This document shows, in pieces, positions 20,935 to 31,732 of a stretch of 64,000 bases of DNA. The position numbers were made by a program, and so were the translations under genes. The notes beneath the pieces are model-generated. The model was not told where the DNA came from and did no database searches. It worked only from the letters and a program-made list of their open reading frames with translations. The stretch is from Adiantum capillus-veneris (taxonomy: Eukaryota; Streptophyta; Polypodiopsida; Polypodiales; Pteridaceae): assembly GCA_014529385.2 (NCBI GenBank), contig CM043969.1, forward strand, positions 72,992,176-73,056,175. Reading direction: 5' to 3'. Every line of letters begins with the position of its first letter. Positions within the stretch are counted from its first letter, which is position 1.

Positions 20935-21172
20935 AGAGCATGAGCACAACGGAAGGAAAGCCGCCTTGTTTTGATTCTTTTCTCAAGTGCAGGCACATAT
21001 GCAAGAGATTCGGGAAAAGGAGACTCTCTTAGTCTCTTCTTCTCCAAAGCAAGACATACAGGAATTACATGATTTGCATAATGATTTGAATGATAATGAC
21101 AAGCATGATGAATTGCATGATAATGATGAGCATGATGATTTGCATGATGAAGATGTGATTTCTCACAAGCAC
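20935..21172 (+). pseudogene. gag-like protein of family A, C-terminal half after copia
   Basis: After the target duplication the reading resumes as EHEHNGRKAA, hits a stop, and continues in another frame with QMQEIREKETL-like sequence and a His/Asp/Asn-rich array (DLHNDLNDNDKHDELHDNDE). This matches the C-terminal array of the 203-733 ORF with different unit numbers. It ends where unrelated LTR sequence begins, near 21172. Confidence 0.75.
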
Positions 21173-21398
21173 TTATCCTCTCAAGTACCAAGGATCCTCC
21201 GCGGGTACCCCTCAGTATCTACTGAAGTACCCTTTAGTATCTTAGCAGTACCAAGCATCTGCATCAAGTACCCATTAGCATCTCAATATCTCAGCATTTA
21301 GTCATTGTATCAACATTGTGCAAGCAATAAAGCAAGTACTTGCTCTTGCAACAAAGCAAGGGGTCCTTGAGGGTGGTTGGAACCCGACATGCCGTTCC

Positions 21399-21465
<67 letters not shown>

Positions 21466-21558
21466 CAGTTGAGTTTCTTTCAAGTGAAGTAAAGTAACCT
21501 TGTGTTTGTGGGGAGTCCTAGATCCGTGCTAAATCCTTAAACACCGCTGCACCTGACA
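21173..21558 (+). repeat. LTR fragment with CT microsatellite
   Basis: AGTACC/AGTATC-rich sequence, a CT tract (about 21402-21461), and an end GCTGCACCTGACA at 21558 typical of LTRs here. No primer-binding site follows, so it is a fragment or solo LTR. Confidence 0.5.
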
Positions 21559-21763
21559 AAGATACATCTTTTCATGAAGTGAGAATATTGTCAGCTTGTT
21601 AGCATCCCTAAAATTTGAGAGAGAAATTGGTGACTTCATTCCATCTAGGTAATTTTTGACAGAAGAGTGGAGTGTCTTCCCTTTTGTTTAACACGCACCG
21701 TACCAGATTCAACCCGCTTATTTGATATGCACTTATGGAATAGTTGGAGATAAACCAAAAGCC

Positions 21764-21946
21764 TCAAGATATAATTGTAGTAACTATAAAAAAATCTTCT
21801 AAGTCCTCCTCCATCCACTTTGCATCAAGACCCGGATAGTTTCTGAACTTGACCAAATATCGGCGGCAGGTGCCCGGGCGTACACGTACTGACGCCACTA
21901 TTGTACGAACATGCTTGCGTTTTGTGCAGCCAAGTTTAGGCGCCAA
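21764..21946 (-). pseudogene. chromodomain remnant (third in window)
   Basis: The minus strand encodes RRYLVKFRNYPGLDAKWMEE followed by an acidic end, the core of the chromovirus chromodomain (compare YLVKFKNYPPMDAKWMEE at 7130). Only this module remains. The neighbouring 21900-22160 is LTR-like in the plus orientation, so the junction is a rearrangement. Confidence 0.75.
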
Positions 21947-21949
21947 CTT

Positions 21950-22160
21950 TTGGACTCCAGTGCTTTTGGGGAAGTTTTTTTTTCATAGCAGATGCTTTTG
22001 GGGGCCAAGGACTTTTAAATATGTAATGAGGGGTCTCCTTCTAGGTCGTAGATTGCAGAGGAGCAGAGGAACCCCCAGACTTTGTACCTTGTTGTAGCAA
22101 TATAGAGAAATACCAAAAGGACGTTAGGGTTTGGGGGCCAATGCATTCTGGGAGTGAAAC
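21950..22160 (+). repeat. LTR fragment of family B (R/U5 part)
   Basis: It contains the TATA-like 'cttttaaatatg', 'gtagcaatatagagaaataccaaaagg' split over the R region, and 'tttgggggccaatgca'. These align with LTRs at 22160-23105 and 41538-42229. Confidence 0.6.
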
Positions 22161-22792
22161 TCTTTCACAAACTGTTGATGTGTCAAGCCATTGAAGACCA
22201 ATCGGGTTAGGGCTCCCTGAGCGTAACCCTAGCCAACCTGCAGATTCTGGTCGAGGGCCCTAAACCCTAGCAAAAGCATAAGAAGAAGTTCTCACCAACT
22301 TACAGCTCCTTGTTGAGTGGCCCAAGCATTAAAAGAAATGTTACAATTAAAATCCTTACGCCCAACTAACTTATGGGAATAAAGCACGATGCTACACACA
22401 TACCCACACAAGCCTTGCGTAAAAACTGATGAATTGGTAGGTTATACAGACCATCCACAAATCACAATGAAATGTTGACATGGCAGTGTACGGATGCCTG
22501 TAATTTATGTTGGCTGCTGACTTGGTAGTTGTACGGAAATCCGTGAATTTGCGCTAGCTTGCTTTGGAGATGAGATGCTTTTAAGTTTGATGCTTTTCAT
22601 TGTACTGCTTTTAAATGGCCATGGGCCTTCAAATATAAAGGGTGGGCTCTTTCTCTGGCATTCTGGCTGGAGCAGAGCCACCGATGCTGTAACGTGTTGA
22701 AGCAATATAAAGAAATACTGAAAGGGGCGCTATCGTTTGGGGCTAGTGCTCTCTTGGGGTGGAACTGTGCCACTCCATGTCTCATGTGTTGT

Positions 22793-22861
<69 letters not shown>

Positions 22862-22961
22862 GTTCAATTGTTTTGAAGTGCTTAAAGTTCGTTGCGTTTG
22901 TTTTTTTCCGTTGGCACGTGGTGCCCTCTTGCTACAAACTCTGCGCCTTTGTGTCGTGTAG

Positions 22962-23032
<71 letters not shown>

Positions 23033-23105
23033 TTCAGTTGTTTTGAATTTTTAAAAGTCTGTTCTAGTTTGTTTTTTCAGTTGGCACGTCGTGCCCTCCT
23101 GTTAC
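22160..23105 (+). repeat. LTR of family B with duplicated U5
   Basis: The start (CACAAACTGTTGATGTGTCAAG) aligns with the LTR at 41538. A TATA-like 'caaatataaagg' lies at 22632. The U5 end occurs twice, each time as a CT tract (about 22795-22858 and 22963-23030) followed by 'ttgttttgaa', then 'ttggcacgt.gtgccctc'. Confidence 0.75.
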
Positions 23106-23748
23106 ACTTTGCTTGAGTACATGGAGAAACCGTGCATGGCATGTTCCATGAGCTTTTAAATGCTCTTGGAATTTTGTTTCAAACAGTATCGTGAGATCTT
23201 GTTGGGTAATCTGCAAAACTACCGTTCCATCTGCTCGAGAAAAGAGTTTTTTCAAAAAGAAGCTACTGGCAAAAAGTATCCCAAAAACGTCGATTGTGGG
23301 TGGCCAATGTGTCATCTTCTTGCATTCTTAGATGATTCCATGCCGTGATCATGTTGGCCTATTACTGTTGTGTCAACCATACCGATGAAAACAATTTCTC
23401 GAATTTCACCCAATTTATTGGTGCTTTGCTATAAAGAAGAAGAGCCGACCCACCATGTTTGAGCATTTCCCTTTAGAAAAGGTGTCACCTTTCGTTCTTT
23501 AGAGGCTTCAGAGAAGTTGTCTCTAGAGAAAGTGGCGCCAAAGTGCTATATGAAAGAGAGAGCTTGATGGGCATCCTGGTAGCCAGAAAAAGTATCAAAC
23601 TTTACCGCTTGGCCCCCATCCTTGAACTCCTTCGTTCTCCTCTTCTTTTCCAGGTTGTGCTCGCTGGCTCATAACATGTCTTACCATAAAGTGTACCAAA
23701 ATTGTGGGTATCACTGTCTGAATTGTTAGAGGTTGAAAAGGTTTCCTC
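23106..23748. other. unassigned, probably decayed retroelement internal sequence
   Basis: No recognisable coding or RNA gene is seen. It lies between a family B LTR and a decayed minus-strand gag, and may include the downstream part of that gag element. Confidence 0.4.
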
Positions 23749-24660
23749 CTAAGTATTATATTGCTTTCTTTGCTTTCTAGACCTTTTCTTTGATTTGCTT
23801 TTCTTGTTCTTTGTTGGCTTTTTGGGTCTCTTGAGTCTGGCTAGAACTAGAAGAAGAATAACTGTTAGAAGACAAAGAAGAACTGGGATCGTCCTCAAAG
23901 TGAACACACTTCTTTGATCCGCTTGCCTCCTTGAAAGTAGATTCCCGACCCAAATAGCGGGCATGATCCTTTGACTTGTTGCCCTTCCGAGAGTGCTTTT
24001 TAGTTTTCATCAACTTGCTTACTTTCTTCTAAAGAGCTTCATCAAACTCTTTTGGTGAATACAACTTCTGCTTTTCTGCACCCAGCTTAGCCTTTTTCTT
24101 CATTTCTGACTTGGTCGATGAGTGGACTACCTTCTGCCATCTATTTTAAACCTCAGCAATCAGATGAACCTTAAGATACATCAGATAGTTCGGTCCTTGG
24201 AGTATATGACATGGTGGCTGGCACAAGTGTGCACTTGAAGCTATCGCTTGTGAATACAGCTTCTGCCTTTCAGCACCCATCTTAGCCTTGATCTTCGTTG
24301 CTGACTTGGTTGAGTGTGGACAACCCTTTGCCATCTATTGTAAGTCTCAGCAATTAGATGACCCTTCAGATACTTCACATAGTTCAGATCCTTGGAGTAT
24401 TCCCTTTGACAAAGCAGCTTCAAGTGTCCACTTGAAGCTGTCGCTTGTATTCAGATCCGTTGAGATCCCTATTGAGGCTTGCCATGGTCCTCTCCCGACT
24501 CCTTAGACGAGGGCTTGCCCTTGTTGGAGTCTCTGTTCGGTTCTCCCTATTTCCCTGCTGGGATTTGGGTTCTCTTCATCCTCCCACAAAACTGTAGTAG
24601 GTCGGATGTCGTCCTCTAGATTGGATGCATTGTTGTATCCATGTGTGCTGCAGAAAATTA
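23749..24660 (-). pseudogene. decayed gag-region ORF of an LTR element
   Basis: Downstream of a primer-binding site at 24693-24704 the minus strand holds short frames. Near the end is a Lys/Ser-rich segment (KKHSRKGNKSKDHARYLG, then a run of about ten Ser residues). Basic and Ser-rich composition and position suggest gag, but no zinc knuckle is visible. The middle is duplicated in tandem (about 24056-24250 and 24251-24444), repeating KMGAERQKLYS-like peptides. Confidence 0.5.
24056..24444 (-). repeat. 195-bp tandem duplication in decayed gag
   Basis: Two diverged copies start 'gaatacaacttctgcttttc' and 'gaatacagcttctgcctttc' and run through 'acttgaagctatcgcttgt' and 'acttgaagctgtcgcttgt'. 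Confidence 0.8.
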
Positions 24661-24692
24661 GTTTGGATTCCCAAAGCAGAAGAATCTTCTCA

Positions 24693-24827
24693 GCTCTGAT
24701 ACCATTGTAACAGGTTTGGACACCCAAGCGAGAAATCAATAGCAACACACAAACATAAACTGCAACTAATTGAATTGAAGAGAGAGAGAGAGAGAGAGAT
24801 GAAATGTTGTATTAATGTCTTCAAAAC
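24693..24827 (-). repeat. primer-binding site and truncated LTR end
   Basis: TGGTATCAGAGC on the minus strand (24693-24704) follows an LTR end CCTGTTACA (24706). The LTR contains a short GA tract and part of the shared 'gaaat...ttcaaaa' unit, then is cut by the LINE at about 24828. Confidence 0.75.
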
Positions 24828-26826
24828 CAGGTGCTTTTGACTACTATGTGGTTCATCACGTCTTGTTGATCTTCTCGAGTTTCTGTATCAGCCAGCTGGA
24901 GAGGCTGATTAGGAGTTTTTTTGTGGTCAAGGTGCAACACCCAGTCAGGCAGGGCCAAGGTGTCCTGGCAGGTCATCACCTTATCATGTTCTCAGGGAGG
25001 GTTAGGGATCATTGACCCAGCACGGTAGAGCAGAGCCCTCCTTGGAAAGCTGTTGGTCAGAGGACTTCTAGGAGAGGATCCCTAGAAGGAGTTGTTGCAA
25101 CATCGGATTCGTGCTGGAGTCCCTCATATGGGTGGCCCATGGAGCTCGTCCATCACGTGGATTTTCACAAAGATGTGCCGGGTTGTCTTGAGCAGGAGTT
25201 GGGAGGACCGCTTTGCCACAAATCTGCTTAGGTCCTGGGAGCAGCTGAGGAGTGGCCTGGAGCAGGACCAACCCACTTGCATGGAGGAGCGCTTGAGACG
25301 GCCTCTTGTTTAGAAACCCATGGTTAGCACACAGAGAGGCCACTTGACTAGCAACATGTCTCATGTTTCTTGGGGTCCCATGGCAGAGGGTTCAACCTGC
25401 ACATTCGGTGACTGGCTACAATTTTCAGACCTTCCTGAGGAGGCTCAGAGCATCCAGTTACGAGGCATGCGGGGGGTGTAGAGCGTGTGTTAGGATATTA
25501 CAAAGTACTAACTGATTGGCACACCCCTCTTGAGGTAGCAGCTCCTAGATGGATGGGGGCCTTCACACTCTTGGAGGTCCTCATTGCAATTAGGGCTTGC
25601 TCGGAGACAATCCCCCACATGTTTTTCGAAATTCACGGGGAGGTGCGGCTCCACAGAGTCTCGGTAGAGGCACCACAGGTTGCAGGGTGCTATTTTCAGA
25701 GGAGTAGGATTGTGGGAATCTGTGGGAGGACCTGTGTCGTCGATCCTAACCCAACATATCTTGAGTCAAGGCACTAGCGGCTTTGGGCTTGGGAGAGCCG
25801 CCCTCTAGTACGAGTACAGTGGGACCCAAGAGAGTGGTTCTGGTGGATCCTTTCGCTTCAGCTGATCACCCAGGGGTTTCTTTTTTCCAGAACACAGCTC
25901 ATTTGGGGCGACACATACTGACAACACACAGAAGGTTCACCCGGCTGTAACACTTCACTGGCAAGATAAGGTCTCACAATTGAGTTCTTGACAGGTTTTT
26001 GGGAGCGGTTGTGGGACAGCAGGCAGCTAAGGAGAGTTACTATGTTTCAGTGGCTTGTAGCACACATGGCTATAGTAATTGGGAGCTGGTTGGTACACAA
26101 TGGCTTTTCGGCAGCATGTGCCCATCCTATGGAGAGTCAGCGACATTGTTTGTGGGACTGCCCCATGGCACACCAGGTTTGGCTTCGGGTTCTTTGATTT
26201 ATGCCAACCCTCTCTACAACCCGATAGTACACTTTGGGGTGATGCAGCTTGGTCCACTCTCACATGCCCAACACTCCATTTTGAGTTGGCTCCACTAGCA
26301 AGATGAAAGTGGTTCAGGATGGTCGACCTACATTGCAACTTGCCAGAGAGCTCATCCTTCAGGAGTGGTGCAGTGACAGAGAGTGGAGTTGGGAGCTTAT
26401 CTGCGGCCTTACACTCTGGTTCATTTGGCGAGCCCGGTGCTTTTGCATCTTCGAGGCTCGGCCTGTTCCACCGACAGAGACTGTTCGGGACATTTGGTTG
26501 GAACCGATACACAGACTCAGGGGTCAGTTTGAGAGATTTCAAGGCAACTCCCACCACATGCGGGAGTGCCGAGAGGCTTTCTTGCAACTATGGCGCCCAG
26601 GGCCTTTCTTCACCATGGTTTAGGGTGCGCCTAGATGGCACTACTGGCCACCATTGTGGCTTTTTCCTCCTCCCATCTCGTGATCTAGCCCTCATTGTAC
26701 ATACTTCTTTTTCATTGGTCTCCCCATGCTTTTTGTTGTAGCCCTCTTTTGTAGAGGTGGTTTGTAGCCTTCGGGCAGTTATCTGTAACTAATGGAAGGA
26801 TCTTTTTTCTTGCAAAAAAAAAAAAA
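24828..26826 (+). mobile_element. 5'-truncated LINE (L1 type) with poly(A) tail
   Basis: The 3' half of LINE ORF2 is colinear with the minus-strand LINE at 34647-35945 and 43871-44560. It starts in the RT thumb region and ends with a 3' UTR 'ggaaggatcttttttcttgc' and an A run at 26814-26826. 5' truncation plus poly(A) is the hallmark of target-primed reverse transcription. Confidence 0.88.
25988..26623 (+). pseudogene. LINE ORF2 C-terminal zf-RVT region
   Basis: The first frame has RVTMFQWLVAHMAIVIGSWL, then HPMESQRHCLWDCPMAHQVW, matching the zf-RVT pattern (Cys/His-rich zinc-binding tail of plant non-LTR RTs). A second frame continues LICGLTLWFIWRARCFCIFE and TVRDIWLEPIHRLRGQFERF to a stop at 26621-26623. 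Upstream pieces (about 24830-25780) include EGSTCTFGDWLQFSDLPEEA-type sequence in broken frames. The minus copy at 35187-35554 has the same residues. Confidence 0.85.
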
Positions 26827-27199
26827 ACTTTGACTATGGGTTAGTTTCTGGTTGAAACTATCATACATTTGGCCACTTGGGAATCTGATGGACACGGGGA
26901 ATGGCTCGTTGGATTCCTCTAACCTAAAACTACATGCACGGCATGCCAGATGCCCACCGTAGTGTAATGACATCTATCAAAACACGTGTACAAACCATTT
27001 ATACAAGAGGGTTCCAAAATTGGAAAACCTGATCTAATGGACTCATTCGGACATGCAGGTCCTGCAAACACGCTCACTAAATTGCCGGTACTAATCCTCC
27101 TAGGATTCTAGACACTCCTATCTTGGAAGAAGTGGCAAACTGGCTCTAGAAGTCGATGAAGCATGCCCACATGGCACATAGAACCATGTACACGTGACA
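26827..27199 (-). repeat. 3' LTR (family C), left part lost at LINE
   Basis: The minus-strand start TGTCACGTGTACATGG is at 27199, preceded by a polypurine tract. It is homologous over about 350 bp to 32455-32800 and 33440-33778 (shared 'gtgtacaaaccattt', 'ttcggacatgcaggtcctgc', 'gatgaagcatg'). It is cut at the LINE poly(A). Confidence 0.8.
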
Positions 27200-28365
27200 T
27201 CCTCCTCTGCTTAAGGTGAGGTATTGGTACCGAACTCCATGCATGCCATAAGATGGTCTCGGATGAAGTTCCTTCTAGATGATGTCGTCCACGGCGACTT
27301 TTGATAGAGAGGCTCCCCTAGGTGATGTGGAAATGTCCAAATGACAAGGTTGGTGATGATGCATCTACTCGCAACATTGGACTGCCTCTTGGATCAACGA
27401 TGCCCTTGTTGGTTACCGGCAAACAATAACCTTTGCTCCCCCAACTTGGATGGTGTGAACCAAACTGCAAACCGGATGGATGCTCGTCAAGCGAATGGCG
27501 GGATATGAAAATGTTGTTGCCCACGAAGGTTACCACCAGCTTATGCTGCCCCTATGCAGAAAGATTGGCGACAGCAAGGCCGAATGGGAGATGAAGATGG
27601 ATATGCCCTTTGGAATGCCCACGAACCATGGCAAGTCCTCTGTATCATGTCTCATGAAACCGCAAAGTAACATCTCAAAGATAGAGGCTCCTCTTGGATG
27701 AATCCTCATCTCTGCAACGGATGTGGCTGTGAATGTAGGCTCACGATGCCTGCGAAGTCCCACGGTGGTCGCCTCGGAGCTGAACCCTTGGCTCCGGATT
27801 GATGGTGCAAATGGCGTGGAATCGATCTGTTGTGAAAGATGTGTACAGGTCAGTGACGATGCAATGCCTCCTTTGGAAACTTTGGAATGATGGAATTCTC
27901 CAAGAAGGTGGGAGAGATGGTTGTTCAAACAATTCCAAGACTCCAAAGCTAATAGGCTAATCTAGATGGCTCCTTTTTTTGTTCTCATAGGCTGCTAACA
28001 AATCCTGATACTCGCAATCAACATCTTCCTGCTTTCAATGCATACCTTCAATAATGCGATCTGTCATATCGAAGAAGTTATGAATACAAATATCCATGAT
28101 AGGATTTCTTTATGTCAACGTGGTCGAGCACTCACACCAACTCAACTACTTTCTCGCAGGCGCACCACAATTGTAACCCCTTGTATACAGTGTTTGCTTT
28201 TCCTACACTCAAGGCACACGGTCCCACATGCAATGGCAAGTCCTGCAGTTCCGTGAGTAAGAGAAGCGTCCTTGGGCGAAACGCTACAACACATACTTGA
28301 ACACTAGAGAGAAAAAAATTCCAAAGATTAGCGGATTAGTGCAAAATCACAAAGCTCTTATACCA
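27200..28365 (-). mobile_element. short coding-poor internal region of an LTR element
   Basis: The region lies between a polypurine tract (27200-27212, minus AAGCAGAGGAGGA) and a primer-binding site (28354-28365, minus TGGTATAAGAGC with one change). It is 1.17 kb, with frames up to 138 codons on the minus strand but no recognisable gag or pol motif. This is the layout of a non-autonomous LARD/TRIM-like element. Confidence 0.65.
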
Positions 28366-28366
28366 A

Positions 28367-28487
28367 TGTCAGGTGCAACGGAATTGAAGTGGTGAAGATC
28401 TAGGTTTCACACTTCCACAAATCCTTTACCATGATGGTTCCTTTTACTCTTCCTGAAGAGAGGGAATGAGAGCGAGTAGTAGAGATG

Positions 28488-28563
<76 letters not shown>

Positions 28564-28799
28564 ATGAAATAAATGTCATATTTATGCCTTCAAAAGGCCA
28601 AAATGACCTATGAGACCAAAAAGTTACAATTGGTGAATCTGATATAATGTTTGAGTACAGAAACTCCAAAGAACTGAAAAACTAAAACTGAGATTGGGGT
28701 GGTGGGGTGAGGTCCAATATAATGGGTAAGGTGATACAAAGAGGGATACAAATCACTAGTGATACAAATAAAATGAAGATTAATAGAGGTAGGCGGCTC

Positions 28800-28837
<38 letters not shown>
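28367..28837 (-). repeat. 5' LTR part of the short element, with GA microsatellite
   Basis: The LTR end CACCTGACA (minus) at 28367 adjoins the primer-binding site. It contains a GA tract (about 28494-28560), the shared 'ttcaaaaggccaaaatgacc' unit (28561-28640) and a second GA tract into which hAT copy 2 is inserted. The LTR probably continues at 31670. Confidence 0.65.
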
Positions 28838-28838
<1 letters not shown>

Positions 28839-29379
28839 AGAGTTACCCGGAACGCTGAACGAGAATGGCGACGGGCCTTCCTACGGAACAGGGGAACGGG
28901 AATGGGCCCGAAACGGGAACGGCGCGGAACGGGAGGCTAAAAAAACACCCAAATATTGTTTTTTTTTAGCGTTATGTGTCTGAATACAAGTAGTACTAGA
29001 GTCCTTTGACTCTAATACCCACAGAAAACACGATTCGAAGACCATTCAACCTTACTATGACTTGATTGGGATGTGCAGCGCCCAGAGTACATAGCACATA
29101 TACAAGATTGAGCAAACACAATGCCCATATACAATGCTCTCAAATAATTCCAATAGTAGTAGTCAGAGCTAACACTTTGGAATTAATTATGGCTAACAAG
29201 CCTCATCAAGGGCCGCCAAGGTGCTATAAAAAAACCAAAGGGGGGCAAACCAATGACCACAATACCAAAAGACTGAAGGTGACAAATACCATAAAGATGC
29301 TAGTAGCTACAAATGGCAAAGAGGGCAAGGCTCAAGCAGCCATACAAAAAGGTAAGGATAAATGGCAAAGAATCAAGAC

Positions 29380-31120
29380 TCAAGAGCCACTAGCCTGAGA
29401 GGCCTCCCAATCCGTAGTAGCCGGCTGTAAATCATGCACATCCTCCCGTTCCTCATCATCGAGCTCTAGGCCCGGCTCGATCTCAGCCATGGATGAAGTA
29501 CTTGGTGTTGGTGGATGTGCATCTCCACCTGCCTAAGGAGCCTGTTGCTCCATCTCCCATTGTGTAAAAGGATTTGTCTGTACTCTTGCAAAGCATTTTC
29601 AAATTTGCGCTAACGAAGACAAGATCATTAGCCTTCTCCACTCCAAGCCGATTCCTCTTCTTGGAAGCAATGTGGCTAAAGGTACTCCACAATTGCTCCA
29701 AGCATGAGGTACTAACTGATTGGCTGAGAATACGGATCGCCAATCTCTGAAGCTCAGGGCCATCATAGCCATAGTCTTCCCACCATAGCACTGAACCTAT
29801 CTTCCTGCGATCAATCTGAGCATCTGGACTGCCAAATGACCCCCGCATCTCTCTGTACTGTCTCAACTGATCTCTGACAATGCGTCGCCCATCTCTGTCT
29901 AGAACCATCTTGTTTAAGATCTCTGTAAATTGGTTCATGACTTCCCTATCTGTCTCTTGCCCTGCACCTTGGAACTCTGGATCCATCATGTACGCTGCCC
30001 CGTGTAAAAAAGAGGCATATGAATTCCACCTCGACTTGCAAAGCGCATGGATCTCCTCATATCGCTCCACTTTCGGCTCAAGCTGTGCAAGCTGCTCATG
30101 CCTCATAAGTCTTGCCAATGCAAGGATCCATGCCATCCAGAACTCGAAGCAAATGAATCACCGGTTTTACCTGTGCGTCTAGACTCTTGAGCTCCTTCCA
30201 GAACTCAAGATCCTCTGCCTTATCCTTGCACAAAATCCCTGCAACTGTCTTTGCATAGGGGGAGGTGGTGAACTCATCACTGATGAAGACCTGTCGGACC
30301 GCATTTTGACATTCAGACAGCCTGCGCACAAGAAGAAAGTTGCATGCAAAGCGGGTGTCTAAATACTTTAGAAGCACTTTGCCGCCCGACCTCTTGAGGT
30401 ACTCACTCCAAACCAAGTTGTGATTGTTGATGAAAGTAACAATCTTCACTACATCAGCAATGACTGGAGCGATCCAGTTTAGCTTGCCGATGTCTTCTAG
30501 AAGGTTGTTCAAGCAATGTGCCATGCAAAAGCACACTGTCACATGCGGATAGTGGCCCTCTATAATAGCTGCTGACTGCTGCCCTGTTTGATGCCTTCCC
30601 ACGCTGTGACAAAGACCACCACGTGTTGCTCACCGATTGTTTCTATGGTCGCTGTCCACTCTGCAGAGAGGACATTGGCGGACTTGCCACTCTCGGTGGC
30701 ATCATGAGAGTGCACAAAGTACATCTCTCCACTGGAGTATGCGACGAGACCGTGGATAGATCTCTTCCTCGTATCGCTCCACCCATTCGGCAATGAGGGA
30801 AACGTCCACGATAGCCTTCTCTCGATCGAGCAAAGTGGTTCGGAGAGCCTCTGAAGATGGCGGCACATAGCCGGTGCCATACTCTCCTATCCGTTGCACC
30901 ATGATCTCACCTCATGTCCCGGCACTCGAAGAAAGTGTGCCCTCACTTTGTCATGCCCCCCTTTCCGCGTGTAAGAGCATAGCTTGCATGCCCATGCACG
31001 AGAACCTCCCGCCGCCGACAAGGTGCCCTCCGAGGTCACTTCATCCCACCACGACCATTCCTTCGCCTTTTGAGTGTTTCCCGCATGAACGGAGGGGGTT
31101 GTACAAGAAGAAGAGGCCAT
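29380..31120 (-). pseudogene. hAT transposase (BED finger, DUF659, dimerisation domain)
   Basis: ATG 31120 starts MASSSCTTPSVHAG. A BED-type finger (AWACKLCSYTRKGGHDKVRA, then HF; Cys pair plus His pair) lies at about residues 42-65. DUF659-like sequence follows (YVPPSSEALRTTLLDREKAI; NGWSDTRKRSIHGLVAYSSG), then HVTVCFCMAHCLNNLLEDIG and the dimerisation region QRLAIRILSQSVSTSCLEQL with SKKRNRLGVEKANDLVFVSA. It ends ATTDWEASQASGS at TGA 29380-29382. Frame changes occur near 30890, 30790, 30590, 30115 and 29585. Relative to copy 1 the segment between BED and YVPP, including the intron, is missing. Confidence 0.88.
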
Positions 31121-31129
31121 GGATTATCC

Positions 31130-31380
31130 GTGAGAGAGAGAGAGCTTGAGAGAGGGCTTGAGAGAGAGACGCTTGATTCCGTGAGAGCTTGAGCAATGAG
31201 AAGTTGAGATAGAGAGCTTGAGAGAGAGGCTTCACCTCGTGAAAGTTGAGACTGAGAGAAGGAGAGCTTGAGCCTTGAGCCTTGAGGGTTAGCCCAAGAG
31301 AGAGAGAGAGGTTGAGAGCTTGAGCCTTGAGGCCCTATGGCTTGAGAGTTGAGAGCAAGGGAGAGAGGGCCTTCAACCTT
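31130..31380 (-). repeat. degenerate GAGAGCTTGAG tandem repeat in hAT 5' UTR
   Basis: About fifteen imperfect units of 'gagagcttgag' type lie on the plus strand, between the BED start and the putative TATA box. Confidence 0.75.
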
Positions 31381-31412
31381 GATGCATTTGTGAAGAATGG
31401 GGGAAGAAGGAT

Positions 31413-31425
31413 CTATTATATAAGC
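31413..31425 (-). promoter_or_regulatory. possible TATA box of hAT transposase
   Basis: The minus strand reads GCTTATATAATAG, about 290 bp upstream of the BED-finger ATG and inside the element. It is the only such motif between the right terminus and the gene. Prediction only. Confidence 0.45.
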
Positions 31426-31666
31426 TATGGAGGTGTAAATGGACGTTGCTGCCCCAAATAGTCACTTTTTTTAAAACTCAAAAAAACTGCCATTTCTAGC
31501 CGTTGACAGCCGTTCGGGTGCGTTCCCGGCCGTTCCTGCCTTGCCGTTCCGGTCATAGCCCGCCTTGCCGTAACGTCTGCCCGTTCCGAAACGTTCCATG
31601 CCCTCCCAGTCGGCCGGAACGCCATTCCGGCGTTCCAAGGCCTCAAAACTCCGTTCCCCGGTAACT

Positions 31667-31669
<3 letters not shown>

Positions 31670-31732
<63 letters not shown>

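Larger units (their letters stand above)
13851..21172 (+). mobile_element. LTR retrotransposon family A, second copy, split by a copia element
   Basis: The order is LTR (13851-15048), primer-binding site (15050-15061), leader repeats, gag-like ORF (15568-15803), then a complete nested copia element (15804-20929), then the rest of the gag-like region with its His/Asp-rich array to about 21172. Sequence after that is unrelated LTR material. No pol is seen, and the element's own 3' LTR is missing, so it is truncated. Confidence 0.82.
28838..31669 (-). mobile_element. hAT transposon copy 2, both termini present
   Basis: 2832 bp with imperfect terminal inverted repeats. The left end reads CAGAGTTACCCGGAACG, and the right end (minus strand) CAGAGTTACCGGGGAACG. 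Subterminal GGAACG/CGTTCC repeats lie at both ends (28845-28942 and 31500-31665). The 8-bp flanks are AGAGAGAG on both sides, compatible with a hAT target duplication but uninformative because the site is a GA microsatellite. The transposase is broken by frameshifts. Confidence 0.88.

Noticed and set aside
22759-23046. Proteins made of Ser-Leu repeats (also at 8070-8345, 21402, 28400, 31471, 46824)
   Set aside because: These are translations of CT microsatellites in LTRs. They have no start context or conserved flanks.
23777-24013. Host nuclear protein with Ser-rich tail
   Set aside because: It lies downstream of a primer-binding site and LTR end in a run of broken frames, so a decayed gag is more likely.
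27318-27946. Host gene in the internal region of the short LTR element
   Set aside because: Frames of 70-140 codons occur on both strands but show no recognisable motif, and the region is bounded by polypurine tract and primer-binding site.
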